A DNA stretch of 64,000 bases, taken from NCBI GenBank assembly GCA_019448385.1, contig JAGTXO010000045.1, forward strand, positions 118,501 to 182,500, in the 5' to 3' direction. Source of the stretch: Diacronema lutheri (Eukaryota; Haptophyta; Pavlovophyceae; Pavlovales; Pavlovaceae). The notes under the pieces are model-generated. The model was not told the DNA's origin, searched no databases, and saw nothing but the letters and a program-made list of their open reading frames with translations. Positions 37,038 through 47,116 of the stretch are shown one piece after another. The position numbers were made by a program, and so were the translations under genes. How positions within the stretch are numbered: the first letter of the stretch is position 1; every line of letters begins with the position of its first letter.

Positions 37038-37850
37038 ATGCGGCGCGCGCTCCTCGGCGCGATCGTCAGCCAGCTTGTCGCGATGGGCGCCGCAGGCGCG
37101 CGCGCGCGCGCGCCGACCGTGCGCGACGCGCCGCTCGCACGCCGGCGCGTGCTGCTCGGCGCACCGCTCGCCGCGCTCCACGCCGCGGCGCTCGCAACAG
37201 TTGGCGCGGCGGGCGCGAGCGATGTGGACGCGCAACGCGAGGCGCGACGGGCGGAGCTGCTCCGACTGATCGCGTCAGGGGCGCCCGACGAGCGCATCCT
37301 CGCGCAGATTGACGCGCTCGTGCCCTACGACCCGAGCCGCGGGCGCGGCGCGGTCGACGGCGCGCTCGCGGGCACGTGGGACCTGCTGTGGACCAAGGAC
37401 GAGGCGCCGGCGGCGGTGCAGCTCGTGCGCAAGACGCTGCACCAGCCCGTGGGCACGCAGTTGCTCGGCGACGCTGCGGCGCCGCGCTTTGGCGCCGGCC
37501 GCGTCGCGCAGCTCCTCGACGTCGGCGCGGTCCGGTTCGAGCTCTCGTCCGGCGCGACGCCAGCGCCCGACGACGCGCGCGTGCTGCAGATCTTCCCGCC
37601 GTTCCGCTTCGACGCGCTCGTCGGTGGCCGTCGGCTCCACATCGCTGCAACCGACGACGACGCCGGCTTTCGCCGGCTAAACGCGCGCTCGGCCGAGGCG
37701 ATCGCGGCGCCGCGCAACCGCTACGCGCAGCTCTACCTTGACGTGAGCGGCAGCGTCGGCGACCTGCGCGTCAGCCGCATCGTCGAGGGGGACAGCGCCA
37801 TCGTGGGCAACGTGTACATCCACTCGCGCATCCCGGATGGCGCGCGATGA
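37038..37850 (+). CDS. PAP/fibrillin protein with twin-arginine thylakoid signal
   Basis: Second fibrillin-type protein, ~270 aa, single exon. The N-terminus has a hydrophobic signal (MRRALLGAIVSQLVAMGAAG), a basic stretch, then ARRRVLLGAPLAALHAAALA, which fits a twin-arginine lumenal signal ending near AGA. The mature protein keeps the PAP core: LAGTWDLLWTKDEAP, VAQLLDVGAVRFEL, then LYLDVSGSVGDLRVSRIVEG and SAIVGNVYIHSR. Twin-arginine targeting would place it in the thylakoid lumen, an inference from the motif. Met 37038 is preferred to upstream in-frame codons because it begins the hydrophobic stretch. Confidence 0.8.
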   Translation: MRRALLGAIVSQLVAMGAAGARARAPTVRDAPLARRRVLLGAPLAALHAAALATVGAAGASDVDAQREARRAELLRLIASGAPDERILAQIDALVPYDPSRGRGAVDGALAGTWDLLWTKDEAPAAVQLVRKTLHQPVGTQLLGDAAAPRFGAGRVAQLLDVGAVRFELSSGATPAPDDARVLQIFPPFRFDALVGGRRLHIAATDDDAGFRRLNARSAEAIAAPRNRYAQLYLDVSGSVGDLRVSRIVEGDSAIVGNVYIHSRIPDGAR

Positions 37851-37856
37851 CCGCCA

Positions 37857-38050
37857 TCGCGTTTGCAGCGAGCCCTTGTCCTGGGCATGCCACGTCCACG
37901 AAGCGGCGTCTTCGCGAGGCGGCGCCTTGTCCCGCGTTTGCAGCGAGCCCTTGTTCTGGGTCGACGCGCACGTCCACGAAGCGGCGTCGTTGTCCACCGC
38001 CTCGCGGGAGGTCTTCGACGCGCTTCGTGGACGTGCGCGTCGACCCAGAG
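37857..38050. repeat. direct repeats and a 27-bp perfect hairpin between fibrillin and Puf genes
   Basis: A 26-nt unit (CGTTTGCAGCGAGCCCTTGT and six more bases) at 37860-37885 recurs with one change at 37935-37960, and CACGTCCACGAAGCGGCGTC at 37891-37910 recurs at 37969-37988. The 27 bases at 37957-37983 are the exact reverse complement of 38021-38047, giving a stem with a 37-nt loop. Either an exapted repeat or a structured RNA element in the intergenic transcript. Confidence 0.85.
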
Positions 38051-38173
38051 GGCAGAAAGCGCCTACGCTGGAACGCTTTCGCGAAGCAAGGCATCGACGC
38101 GAAGACACCCCGAAGGAGCGTCCACCAGCTTGTCCACTCAAGTGCTGTAGGCCTGTGGTCAAACGCGGCGCCC

Positions 38174-39427
38174 ATGGCCAGGATGGCTGCGCCCCTCTCT
38201 CGCGGCGTCCTCCAGGCGCTTCGCGCGCACCTGCCCGCGTCGGCGGTGCGCGAGTCCTGGCTGCGGCGGCTGCGCGAGGACGACGCCGCGCGGCGGCAAA
38301 TGGTCGGTCGCCTCGCGCGCGCGCCTCCCGCCGACCCGTCCGCCATCGCGTTCGCGTCGGACGCCGTCGGCTCACACCTCGTGCAAGCGTGCCTACGCCT
38401 CTCGGTGCCGGCGGAGCGCGCGGCGCTGATCAGCGTACTCGCGCCGGCGGCGGGCACGCTCGCGCGCTCGTCGCACGGCTCCTTCGTCCTGCGCGCCGCG
38501 CTCGAGCTCGCGCCGTCCGCTGCCGACCGCTCGGCGCTCATCGCGCCTCTGCTGCCGCGATGCGCCGAGCTCTGCGCGACGGTGCACGGCGCGCACGTCG
38601 TGCACGAGGCGCTCGAGCACGCGAGCGCGCGCGAGCGCGAGGCGCTGGTGGCGCGCCTCCTCGCCGGCCCGCCCACCGCGGCCGCGGCCGCGGCCGCGCC
38701 GGCGGCCGCGCCGCCGCCGCCACCGCTCGTCCGGCTCGCGGCGCAGACGCACGGTTCGCTCGTCGCGCAGCGCGTGCTCGAGCTGGCGTCGGACGCGCAG
38801 CGCGCGCTCGCGCAACGCGCACTGCTCGAGACCGCGCGCGAGCTCGCGCAGAGCACGCCGGGCTCCTTTGTTGTCTCGACGGCACTGCAGCACGCGTCGG
38901 CCGCTGAGGCGCAGTCGTGGCTTGCGCGGCTGCTGCCGCACGCGGCCGAGCTGGCGGGCAGCAAGGCGGGCGTGCGCGCGCTGCACGCGTGCGCGGAGGT
39001 GAGTGCGCACGCCGACGAGCAGGTGGCGCGCGCCACCGGCCTGCTCGCCGGCGCGGCGCTCGAGGCGGCGATGCGCGCGCTGATCGGCGGCGCGGGCGAC
39101 GGCGCGGACGGTGGCGCGCGGCGCGCGCGCGCGCGAGAGCGGTGCGACGGCGACGGTGCCGACGCGGCGGGTGATGGCGGCAGCGGCGGCGTGTTTGACG
39201 ATGGCGGCGAAGACGGCGGCGCGCGCGGCGCTGACGGCGTCCTGAGCGGGCCGGGGTGGATTGCGTTCCCGGCGCGCGCGCTCGACGCGCGCGCGCGCCG
39301 GCGCGCACACGAGCTTGCGCGCCAGCTCGGGCTCGTGTCGCAGTCGGTCGGCGAGGGCGCGGAGCGGCGGCTGATCGTGCGCGCGCGGCACGCACAGTCG
39401 CAGTCCCCGTCCTGCATTCAGACGTGA
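38174..39427 (+). CDS. Pumilio-like helical-repeat RNA-binding protein
   Basis: About 417 aa, single exon. It consists of tandem ~36-residue helical repeats with the Puf pattern (DAVGSHLVQACLRLS, SSHGSFVLRAALELA, TVHGAHVVHEALEHA, QTHGSLVAQRVLELA, STPGSFVVSTALQHA). The recurrent xxxGSxVxxxxLE cores match Puf or NOP9-type repeats that contact RNA bases. A Pro/Ala loop interrupts the set near residue 180, and the C-terminal ~110 residues contain an Asp/Gly-rich linker. Role in mRNA control or rRNA processing is inferred. NOP9/CPL-like identity is possible. It converges on the PAN-domain gene with a 69-bp gap. Confidence 0.75.
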   Translation: MARMAAPLSRGVLQALRAHLPASAVRESWLRRLREDDAARRQMVGRLARAPPADPSAIAFASDAVGSHLVQACLRLSVPAERAALISVLAPAAGTLARSSHGSFVLRAALELAPSAADRSALIAPLLPRCAELCATVHGAHVVHEALEHASAREREALVARLLAGPPTAAAAAAAPAAAPPPPPLVRLAAQTHGSLVAQRVLELASDAQRALAQRALLETARELAQSTPGSFVVSTALQHASAAEAQSWLARLLPHAAELAGSKAGVRALHACAEVSAHADEQVARATGLLAGAALEAAMRALIGGAGDGADGGARRARARERCDGDGADAAGDGGSGGVFDDGGEDGGARGADGVLSGPGWIAFPARALDARARRRAHELARQLGLVSQSVGEGAERRLIVRARHAQSQSPSCIQT

Positions 39428-39496
39428 TTCGTTGCGCATGTTCTCTGAATTTCTATCCGATGTTTGGGAAAGGGGGAACCCCAAGACGCGGTTCCC

Positions 39497-40360
39497 TCAT
39501 CGACGCCGCCACCTCCAGTGCGGACCATCGACCGCGAGCACGGTGCCTGCCGGCACGAGCGCGCCCGACTGCCACTGCACGCGCTCAGGAGCGGTCCGGT
39601 GCTTTCTGCGGTACGGCGGCGGGTACGCGCCGAGCGCGGGCGAGCGCGGGCGCGCCGGGTCGAGCTGCCGCTTGAGCCAGCACTCGCCAAAGGTGTGATT
39701 GTGGATGTCGTTGGCCCAGCAGAGCGGCGTCGGGCAGTGCACGAAGACGTTACAACCGACGCCCTGCTTGCCGCACCGGCCGAGCGCGCCGCTCAGCCGC
39801 GCGCGCCAAAAGCGCGCGCCGTGCGAGCCTGGCGCCGAGCAGATGCTCGCGTGCGCCTGGCACGCCTCGCAGCACTCCTGCGCTGTGGCGGTCTTAAAGC
39901 TCATGCCCCACGTGAACGCGCTCCCGTCGAAACCCGCGTGCGCGTGGTGCACGCACGCGTGCGCCGTCGCCAAGCGCGCGCCGACGCCGCCGTCCGCCGC
40001 GCCGCCAGCCGCTGCCAGCGGCGCAAGGCTCTCGGCGCGCAGGCCGCCACGGCGGCCCGCAAACGCAGCGTTTCCCGCCACAACGCCAGACGCGTTGGCC
40101 GGCGAGGCAACCGCCATCGGCGGTCGCCCACCGCGCGCCGCCTGCGCGCCGCCCGCGCCGCCGGCCGTCGCGTTCGCGCCGTGCTGCGGCGCGTGCGGCG
40201 GCTGTCGAGAGAGCGGACGGGCCGAGACAGCGAGACGCGCGTGCACCGCCTCGAGCTGCGGCGCCTCGCCCTGTGCGACGAGCAGCACGACCGCCACGCA
40301 GCACACAACGCCAAGCGTGACGAGCGCTCCTCTCGTGGGCGAACGCTCCACCCGCGCCAT
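39497..40360 (-). CDS. single-pass membrane protein with PAN/Apple-like domain
   Basis: About 287 aa, single exon. N-terminal anchor (LVTLGVVCCVAVVLLVAQG), a disordered Ala/Gly stalk, then a Cys-rich domain: CVHHAHAGFDGSAFTWGMSF, TAQECCEACQAH, CNVFVHCPTPLCWAND, TFGECWLKRQ. The spacing CxxC...CNxFxxC...CxLK is that of PAN/Apple carbohydrate- or protein-binding domains. Orientation is probably type II with a lumenal or extracellular binding domain. It is transcribed in the same direction as the MFS gene 131 bp upstream. Start chosen at MARVERSPTRGALV, just before the anchor. Confidence 0.75.
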   Translation of the reverse strand: MARVERSPTRGALVTLGVVCCVAVVLLVAQGEAPQLEAVHARLAVSARPLSRQPPHAPQHGANATAGGAGGAQAARGGRPPMAVASPANASGVVAGNAAFAGRRGGLRAESLAPLAAAGGAADGGVGARLATAHACVHHAHAGFDGSAFTWGMSFKTATAQECCEACQAHASICSAPGSHGARFWRARLSGALGRCGKQGVGCNVFVHCPTPLCWANDIHNHTFGECWLKRQLDPARPRSPALGAYPPPYRRKHRTAPERVQWQSGALVPAGTVLAVDGPHWRWRRR

Positions 40361-40491
40361 GCTGGACTCACGGTGAGTGTGAGAAGGGGGACGAGTGACG
40401 GCAAGTGGGCAAGACGGCGACGGGCGTTCCGACATGCAAGACGGTGGCCACCGCGTCTGAGCTCTTTGCCAAGGGCGTCCGCAACCCGCCG

Positions 40492-41183
40492 TCAACCGTA
40501 CGGGCCCTTGTCGTCCGCGCGCGCCGAGGACGACGGGCTGCTTGCGCGGCTGACGCCATCCGGAGTGCCCGCCTCACTCCGGACCGTCGCCGCCGGACTC
40601 TCCGGTGCAACTCGCCCAGGCGCCACCGCCGCGAGCGCGCTCGGCGCCTCGCCACGCGTCTCTCGCGCGCCTCGCGCGGGCCTCGTCGCCGCTGGGTTCA
40701 TCAGCGCGTCAAGCTCGGCGGTTGGCGTTGGTGGCAGCAGCACGCATGGCGGGTCGTAGCTCCCATGGCCGCCCTGGCCAGCGCTCGCGCCGCACGCGGA
40801 GACGTTCGGCCCGCGCTCCTCCGCGCCGCGCCACCTGCGCTCGCCGCCCTCCGCGTCGTCCGCCGTTCGCAGTCCGGCCGCTTCGGCCTGCGCCGCGGTC
40901 CGGCCGAGCGTGACGTCACGCACCGGCGTCACCTCTGGCGGGACCAGCCCAAGCAGGTGCCCTGCGAGCAGGGGCAAAACGGCGCACGCCTGCACGGCCG
41001 CAGTGGCGTGAAACGTCGCCACCATGCCGTAACGGTCGATCAGAAAGCCGCCCAGCGCAGCAGAGCCCGCCCAGCTCCCCTGGTTGAGCGTATCCATCGA
41101 CGCGTACCGCGCGCGCTGCACCGGCGACGGCAGCGGCGGCGGCGGCGACGCGCGCGGAGGGTGAGACGGCGGCGGCGGCGGCA

Positions 41184-41231
<48 letters not shown>

Positions 41232-43350
41232 GCGGCGACGCGCGCGGAGGGTGAGACGGCGGCGGCGACGCGCGCGCGTGCGCGGCGAAGGGGATTGCAG
41301 GCGCAAGGCGGGCAATGGCGGCGTGCGCGGCGAAGGGGATTGCAGGCGCAAGGCGGGCAATGGCGGCGTGCGCGGCGAAGGGGATTGCAGGCGCAAGGCG
41401 GGCAATGGCGGCGTGCGCGGCGAAGGGGATTGCAGGCGCAAGGCGGGCAATGGCGGCGTGCGCGGCGAAGGGGATTGCAGGCGCGAGGCGGGCAATGGCG
41501 GCGTGCGCGGCGAAGGGGATTGCAGGCGCGAGGCGGGCAATGGCGGCGTGCGCGGCGAAGGGGATTGCAGGCGCAAGGCGGGCAATGGCGGCGTGCGCGG
41601 CGAAGGGGATTGTAGGCGCAAGGCGGGCAATGGCGGCGTGCGCGGCGAAGGGGATTGCAGGCGCAAGGCGGGCAATGGCGGCGTGCGCGGCGAAGGGGAT
41701 TGCAGGCGCGAGGCGGGCAATGGCGGCGTGCGCGGCGAAGGGGATTGCAGGCGCAAGGCGGGCAATGGCGGCGTGCGCGCACGTGCGAGGGCGGGACGAG
41801 ATCGTGTAGAACCGATTTGGTCACGCCGCCCGTGCAGTTCATCAGCGCGGAGCGAACGACGTAGCTCGTGAGAATAAGCCACAGTCGCACGCCGCGCACG
41901 GCACACGTGGCGGCGCCATGCGCGTCGTGTGCCGTGGCGGCAGCGCCGGCATGGGCTGACGCGCTCACCTGCGCGGACGCGGCGGCGCTGCCGCCATCCG
42001 ACGGCGCGCGCGCGCACGCGGGCGCGCTGGCGTACAGCGCGACCATCAGCCAGAAGGCGGCGCAGCCGCACAGGCGGAGGGCGGCGACCGCGGGCACGCG
42101 GCCGATTCGCCGGCCAAGGCGCTGCGCGCCGCCAGACGAGGCGGCGACGGCGAGCAGCGCGGCGAGGAGCACGGTAGACGCGGCCACGGGCGGGAGGCGA
42201 AGCTCGCTGCGGCGGCAGGGGGCGGCGGGACGGCGTGGGGCATGGCGCGGCGCGGCGCACGCGCGGCGCGGCGCGGCGCACGCGCGGCCCAGCGCGGCGC
42301 GGCGTGGCGTGGCGTGGCGCACGCGCACCGCAAAAGGAAGATTGGGAAAAAGCGTATGCTCATGCCCGATGCGAGCGCACCCACAATGTCATAGCTCAGC
42401 ACGAGCGCGGGCATGAGCAGCACACGGCCGCCGCAGCACGTCGGCGTCGTCGTCGTCGTCGTCGCCGGCGGTAGGAGCGTCGGCGGCGGCATGGCGGCGA
42501 CGGTGAGCGCGGTGGCGGAAGATGCGGACGAGGACGACGGCTGCGGCGTCCCGCTGCCGCTCCGCTGCTGCCGCACGCTCGGCGCGCCGTCGCCGCTTGT
42601 GCGCGTCGCGCTGCCGCCGCGTGCGCGCGCCGCGCCCGCCGCCTCGGCGGCGAGGAGGGGCTCGGCGAGGGCGGCGGCGGCGGCGCGCGTTGCGCACGCG
42701 CGCGTCGGCGCGTCGCGTGCGTCGCGCATCGTCCAGAGCAGCGCGTTGGGCAGCAGCGTGAGCGCGAGGCCACCGAGCAGGTTGGCCTCGCACGTGCGCG
42801 CGCTCCACTCGTCGCCGAGCGCGGCGAAGAGGGCGAGGGAGGTGGCGGGGCCGAGCGCGTTGCCGAGCTGCATGAGCTGCGACTTGCGCGTGAACCAGAG
42901 CGAGCGCGCACCGTCCGCCACCGAGTCGGCGAAGATCGCGTCGACGGCCGGGTTGACGACCGCCCAGTAGCAGCCCCACAGCACCATCGCGCCGCAGAGC
43001 GGCGCGAACGCGCGCGCGGAGAGCGCGCCGACGGCGACGGCGGCGGCGGCAAGGCCCACGCATGATCCTAGCCGGAGGAGCACGTGCCGCGGCGCGCGGT
43101 CCGCCGCGTACCCGCTCACCGGCGCGAGCGCGATTTGCGCGACCCCGCGCGCGCCCGTCAGCGCGCCGACGGCAGTCGTCGAGCGTGTGAGGAGGAAGAC
43201 GTAGGCGGAGAGCACGTCGCCCGCCCAGATCGAGCGGCCGGCCGACGCGAGTAGCGAGTAGAGCAGCACGCCGCGCGCGTTCCGCGCCCGAGCCACGCCG
43301 CGCGCGCGCTCGTCCCCGTGCCCTTCGACCGGAGCGTGCATCCCGGCCAT
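40492..43350 (-). CDS. major facilitator superfamily transporter
   Basis: Membrane transporter of unknown substrate. Three exons on the minus strand: 43350-42329, 42206-41783 and 41115-40492. Joins give IFLLR|ELRLPPVA and LVPPSH|RARYASMDTLNQGSWAGSA, both consistent with a conserved algal/plant MFS group. N-terminal half: IWAGDVLSAYVFLLTRS, GVAQIALAPVSGYAADRAPR (the loop 2-3 DR signature), WGCYWAVVNPAVDAIFADS. A Ser/Thr/Ala-rich cytoplasmic loop (~200-300) separates the halves; the C-terminal ~130 residues are disordered. Intron 2 carries the 45-bp minisatellite. Total ~689 aa. Confidence 0.8.
41130..41260 (+). repeat. GGC-rich trinucleotide tracts in MFS intron 2
   Basis: Two copies of a GGCGACGCGCGCGGAGGGTGAGAC-type block flank imperfect GGC/AGC triplet runs. 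They lie near the 3' splice site of intron 2 on the minus strand. Confidence 0.75.
41281..41794 (+). repeat. 45-bp minisatellite, ~11 copies, in MFS intron 2
   Basis: The unit begins CGCGGCGAAGGGGATTGCAG and recurs every 45 nt with only A/G and C/T variants. 45 is a multiple of three, so reading frames run through it on both strands and imitate a 15-residue protein repeat. Exons on either side join in phase when it is spliced out. Confidence 0.92.
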
Positions 43351-44012
43351 GCGCAGAGTTCGATGGGACGCGCGGATTTTGAAAGCCTACGTGGGAGCGG
43401 AGCAGGTCGTTCCCGGCGTGGATGACGGCGCGCGCGTGCGATCCCCGAATGCGTCCCGCGATGCCTCGCCCTCCCGTCGGCATGGTCGATCGAGCGCGCG
43501 CCGCGTTCAGAGGCCTGCGCCGCGCGCGCTGCTGCCCGACGGCACGTCCAAGCGCGCAGCGGGATCGCCAGTTGTGCCGAGCGAAGGCGCGCGGGTGCCG
43601 GCGCGGGGCCGCAGGTGGCGCCCGGCAGCGCGATGCCCACGCCCGCCGTCTTCCGCGCCATCTCTGCTGATGCGCGCGCGGCCAGGCGCCTGGTGCGCGC
43701 ATCAGCTCGTGCTCCGGCGGTGCGCGCGGGCGCGCAAGTCGCAACGAGACGCTGACCGGCAGGAGATGACGCGCGCAACACGAACCGGTGGCGGACCGCC
43801 TGCGGACGCCTGCGGCGCAAAAGCACCTCGCCCTCGGCCACCGTCCGCGCCTGCGCGACCGAACAGGCAGACACAGAACCCGAGCCGACGGCAAATGGAC
43901 GCCCCCACTCCTGCTTGTTAAACCGTATAGAGAAATTTCCGTAGGTGCTACGGCCGCTCTTACCGCCGATGGGGGGTACTCGCCAGGTTTTCGTCAAGGA
44001 CAGACGCCGGTG
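43351..44012. other. divergent intergenic region with an AT-richer segment
   Basis: No supported gene between the MFS start and the Q-rich protein. The last part (about 43915-44115) is clearly less GC-rich, with different codon composition, and is open on both strands (plus frame SVGATAALTADGGYSPGFRQ). It may be the promoter/5' UTR of the next gene, an inserted fragment, or a coding N-terminus. Confidence 0.45.
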
Positions 44013-44120
44013 ATGGCACGTTCGTCGAAAGGGCAAGGAGGGAGATCCCGTCCCGTTAAACCAAAGAGACAAAAAGCCACCACCGAAGGAAGGCCACAGG
44101 GTGCGAGGCGTGTCGACGCG

Positions 44121-45116
44121 ATGAGCACAGAGGCGCCGTACCAGCCGTGGTCTGCGGAGATGCGCGCATACGACGGGATGGCGGCTATGATGACGAATTA
44201 CCACGCCTCCCCCCACGCGCCGCCGCCCGCGCCCGGGCCGGGCCCGGGCGGCGCGGCGCATCCGGCGGCGCATCCGGCGGCGCATCCGGCGGCGCATCCG
44301 GCGGCGCATCCGGCGGCGCATCCGGCGGCGTACGCGCAGGCGGGCGGCGGATTCGCGCCGATGCCGGCGCGCTCGGCTGCGCCTGAACGTAGCTCCGAGA
44401 CGCTCGGCGTCTCCGCGAACTACTTTGCCTCCTACGAGGCCGGCGAGGAGGCGCACGCGCACCAGCCGGCAGGCGCGGCCGGAGCGGCCGCGCACCACGG
44501 AGGCGCGCAGCCGCACGCGATGCACGGCATGCACGGCGCGCAGACGGCGCAGCAGTGGCAGTCTCAGCCGCAGCCGCAGCCGCAGATGCACGCGCTGCCA
44601 ATGCAGTGGTCGTGGCAACCGGCCAGCTACGCGCCGCCGCAACCGCAGCCCCACCAGCCGCAGGCAACGCCGTGGCAGCCAGCGGGCTACGGCCCAATGG
44701 TGCCCGCGCCGGCGCAGCAGCAGCAGCCGCTCGTGCAGCAGCAGCTGCTGCCGCAGCGCGAGCAGCGTTCGCCCATGCCTGTCTTCATGCCTCCCGACGC
44801 GCGCGGGGCGGACGGCTCGTCCTGCGCTCCGCCCTTTGACGGCGCGCCGTCGCATTTTGCGCCGAGTGGCGCGCACATGGGCCACGGCAGCGGCGGCGGG
44901 TACGTCGGCGGGTACGGCCCCGGTTGCGGCGCCGGCGTCTACGCGTGCGTCAACTACGGGTGCGCGCCGCAATCGGCGCCGCAGCCGACGGCCATGCACC
45001 CGCACCCGCACGCCCAGCAGCCGCCAGTGCCGCTGATGCACATGACGCAGATGGTGCAGGTGCCCGCGCACTACTACGAGGCGCAGCAGCACGCGCAGCA
45101 GCAGCACCAGCACCAC

Positions 45117-45160
<44 letters not shown>

Positions 45161-46574
45161 CGCACACCAGCAGCAGTGGTGGCCGCAGCCGCAGTGGCAG
45201 CAGCAGCCGCAGCCGGCGCCCGCGCAGTGGCACGCGCACATGCCGAGCGCCGGCGCCGGCTGCTATGGCGGCGGCGGCGGCTACGGCTGCTACGGTGGCG
45301 GCTGCGGCGGCTACGGCAGCGGAAGCTACGCGATTGGTGGCCACGGGTGCGCGCAGCCGCCGTCGCACTCCACGCCGCACCCGCCCGCCGCGCAGCTGCC
45401 GGCGCTCACGCCGCAGTCGCTCGGCCATGCGAAGATGAGCGCGGCCGGCTCGGGCAGGCACTACGTCGAGTCGCACGGCAACGGGCCGATCCGCGTGATC
45501 CGGCCCAACGCGTCGCGCGTCGCGCGCACGTCTGTCCTCGCGAACACCCATCCGTACCACAGCGCGGCTGGTGGCGGCAGCGCTAGCCATGGCAACGGTG
45601 CGAGTACGGGCACGCCCGCGTCACACGCGCATGGCTCGCCCTCGCACGTGAGCGCCGGCTGCTCGGTCGCGCCCGCCTTGCGCGGCGCACCTCGCACCTT
45701 CCTCGCGCGCGGCGCGCTGCCCGCCGAGGCAGCGACGCACAGCGCGGCGGCCGCGCTGCTCGGCGTGCAGCCCAGCGCGCCGTACGGGCCCGGCGTGGAC
45801 GCGCCGCACGATGCGGGCTGGGCGGGCTTCGACTGCGGCGCGGCGCGCGAGCTCGGCCACGCCGGCGCGTGCGCCGAAGCCGAGCCCGCCGACGCCGACG
45901 CCGCCGCCACGCCGAGCCCTTCGGACGCGCTTGCCGCGCTCGCGGACGTGGCGGACCACCGGCGCGTCGCCCGCCTGTCCGTCACGTCGCACGCGGCCAC
46001 GCAGCAGGGCGACGTGGCGCACGGCGACGTGGCGCACGGCGGCGGCGAGTGGCCCACCGCCGCCACCGACGCCGGCGTCGACGCGCCGCGCTCGACCGCG
46101 CCCGACGACACGGCGCGCGCGCCAGAGGGCGTGCGCGCCGAGCAGCCGACGCACGCGGCGAGCGAGTCGGACGGTCAGCAGCATCAGCATGGCGTCTCGT
46201 CGTGCCCGCCATCGCGGCAGGTGTCGCCGCTGTGCAGCGGCTGCCCCTCGCCGAGCGCCGTCACCGCCGCCGGCGGCTCGCCGCACACAACGCACCGCTC
46301 GCACCAGGCAGCGGCAGGCGACGGCGTGGCACAGCTGGCCGCGCAGGCCGCCGGCGGCAACCTGGCGAGCGCTGACGCGCTGCGGCCGCTGCTGCGCGCG
46401 TGCGCGATCGACGGCGCGGAGGCCGAGAGCGGCGCGTCCTTTGCCGGCGCGCACGCGCGCGGCGCGGACGCGGCGGCCGCCGGCGGCTGCGCGCTCGGCC
46501 TCGGCGAGCCGGCGCTCGCCGCGCCCGTGGGCGGCGGCTGCGCGAGTGGCGCGAGCACGGCCTTCAAGCTGTGA
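44121..46574 (+). CDS. low-complexity Gln/Pro/Ala-rich protein
   Basis: About 817 aa from MSTEAPYQPWSAEM (44121); MARSSKGQGGRSRP at 44013 would add 36 basic residues. No recognised domain. Features: six tandem HPAA units (~44256-44331, 12-nt repeat), long Gln-rich tracts, a poly-Gln/His run (~45096-45175), Gly/Tyr/Cys repeats (GCYGGGGGYGCYGGG) and a more ordered stretch GSGRHYVESHGNGPIRVIRP ending TSVLANTHPYHS that may be a conserved motif. The composition resembles transcription coactivators or RNA-granule proteins. The reading frame stays open through highly varied codons, which supports coding. Single exon. Confidence 0.6.
45096..45175 (+). repeat. CAG/CAC repeat encoding poly-Gln/His
   Basis: CAG repeats with CAC interruptions, in frame in the Q-rich protein (13 uninterrupted Gln near the centre). 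A likely length-polymorphic site. Confidence 0.85.
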
Positions 46575-47116
46575 GGCGGCGGGCTGGTCGCGCGCGCGCG
46601 CGCGCGCGCGCGCGCACGGCTGCTGCGCGCGCCGCGGCGGGTTGCACTGTGGGCGGCGTCCGTGTCTGAAGAGAAGGCGAGGGCAGGAGGAGGGGAAGGG
46701 GTGGGGTGGGGTGTCGCGCATGGGGTGGTGCACCGGGGACGGGCGGTGTTTGCATGGCCGCGCTGAGCTGCTTGGGCTCATGCGGCGCAATTTTTCAATC
46801 TTTTGCACAATCACAGAAGGGGCCCGCGGGGAGGGGGGGGGGGGGGGGGGGGGGGGAGGGAAGACGGGACGGGACGGGCGACGATCCAATCTTCACATCT
46901 TGCAATCGACATCACAGTGCATGCGGCGATCATGCCGCCGGCTCAAAAGCGGCGCGTTCATCGGCTCAACGGCGCGCCGCGGGTCTGCAGGCCTCGGGAC
47001 AACGAGACTGTCAGTGACAGTGAGTAGTCACCTCCCCAGTCTGACTGACGCCGTACGGGCGATGGCCGCGTGCGGCTCGTGACTTGCGCACCATCCAACT
47101 CGCGCCGCTCCGACGC
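46575..47116. other. intergenic region before PRMT5
   Basis: No ORF that I can support. Contains a (CG)n run (~46590-46615), a poly-G tract (46833-46856), an AT-richer segment (46885-46935) and a near-perfect palindrome ACTGTCAGTGACAGT at 47007-47021, about 95 bp before the PRMT5 start, a possible promoter element. Confidence 0.5.

Noticed and set aside
41281-41794. CRISPR array or 15-residue protein repeat
   Set aside because: Units are directly tandem with no spacers, the genome is eukaryotic, and flanking MFS exons join in phase when the block is removed as an intron.
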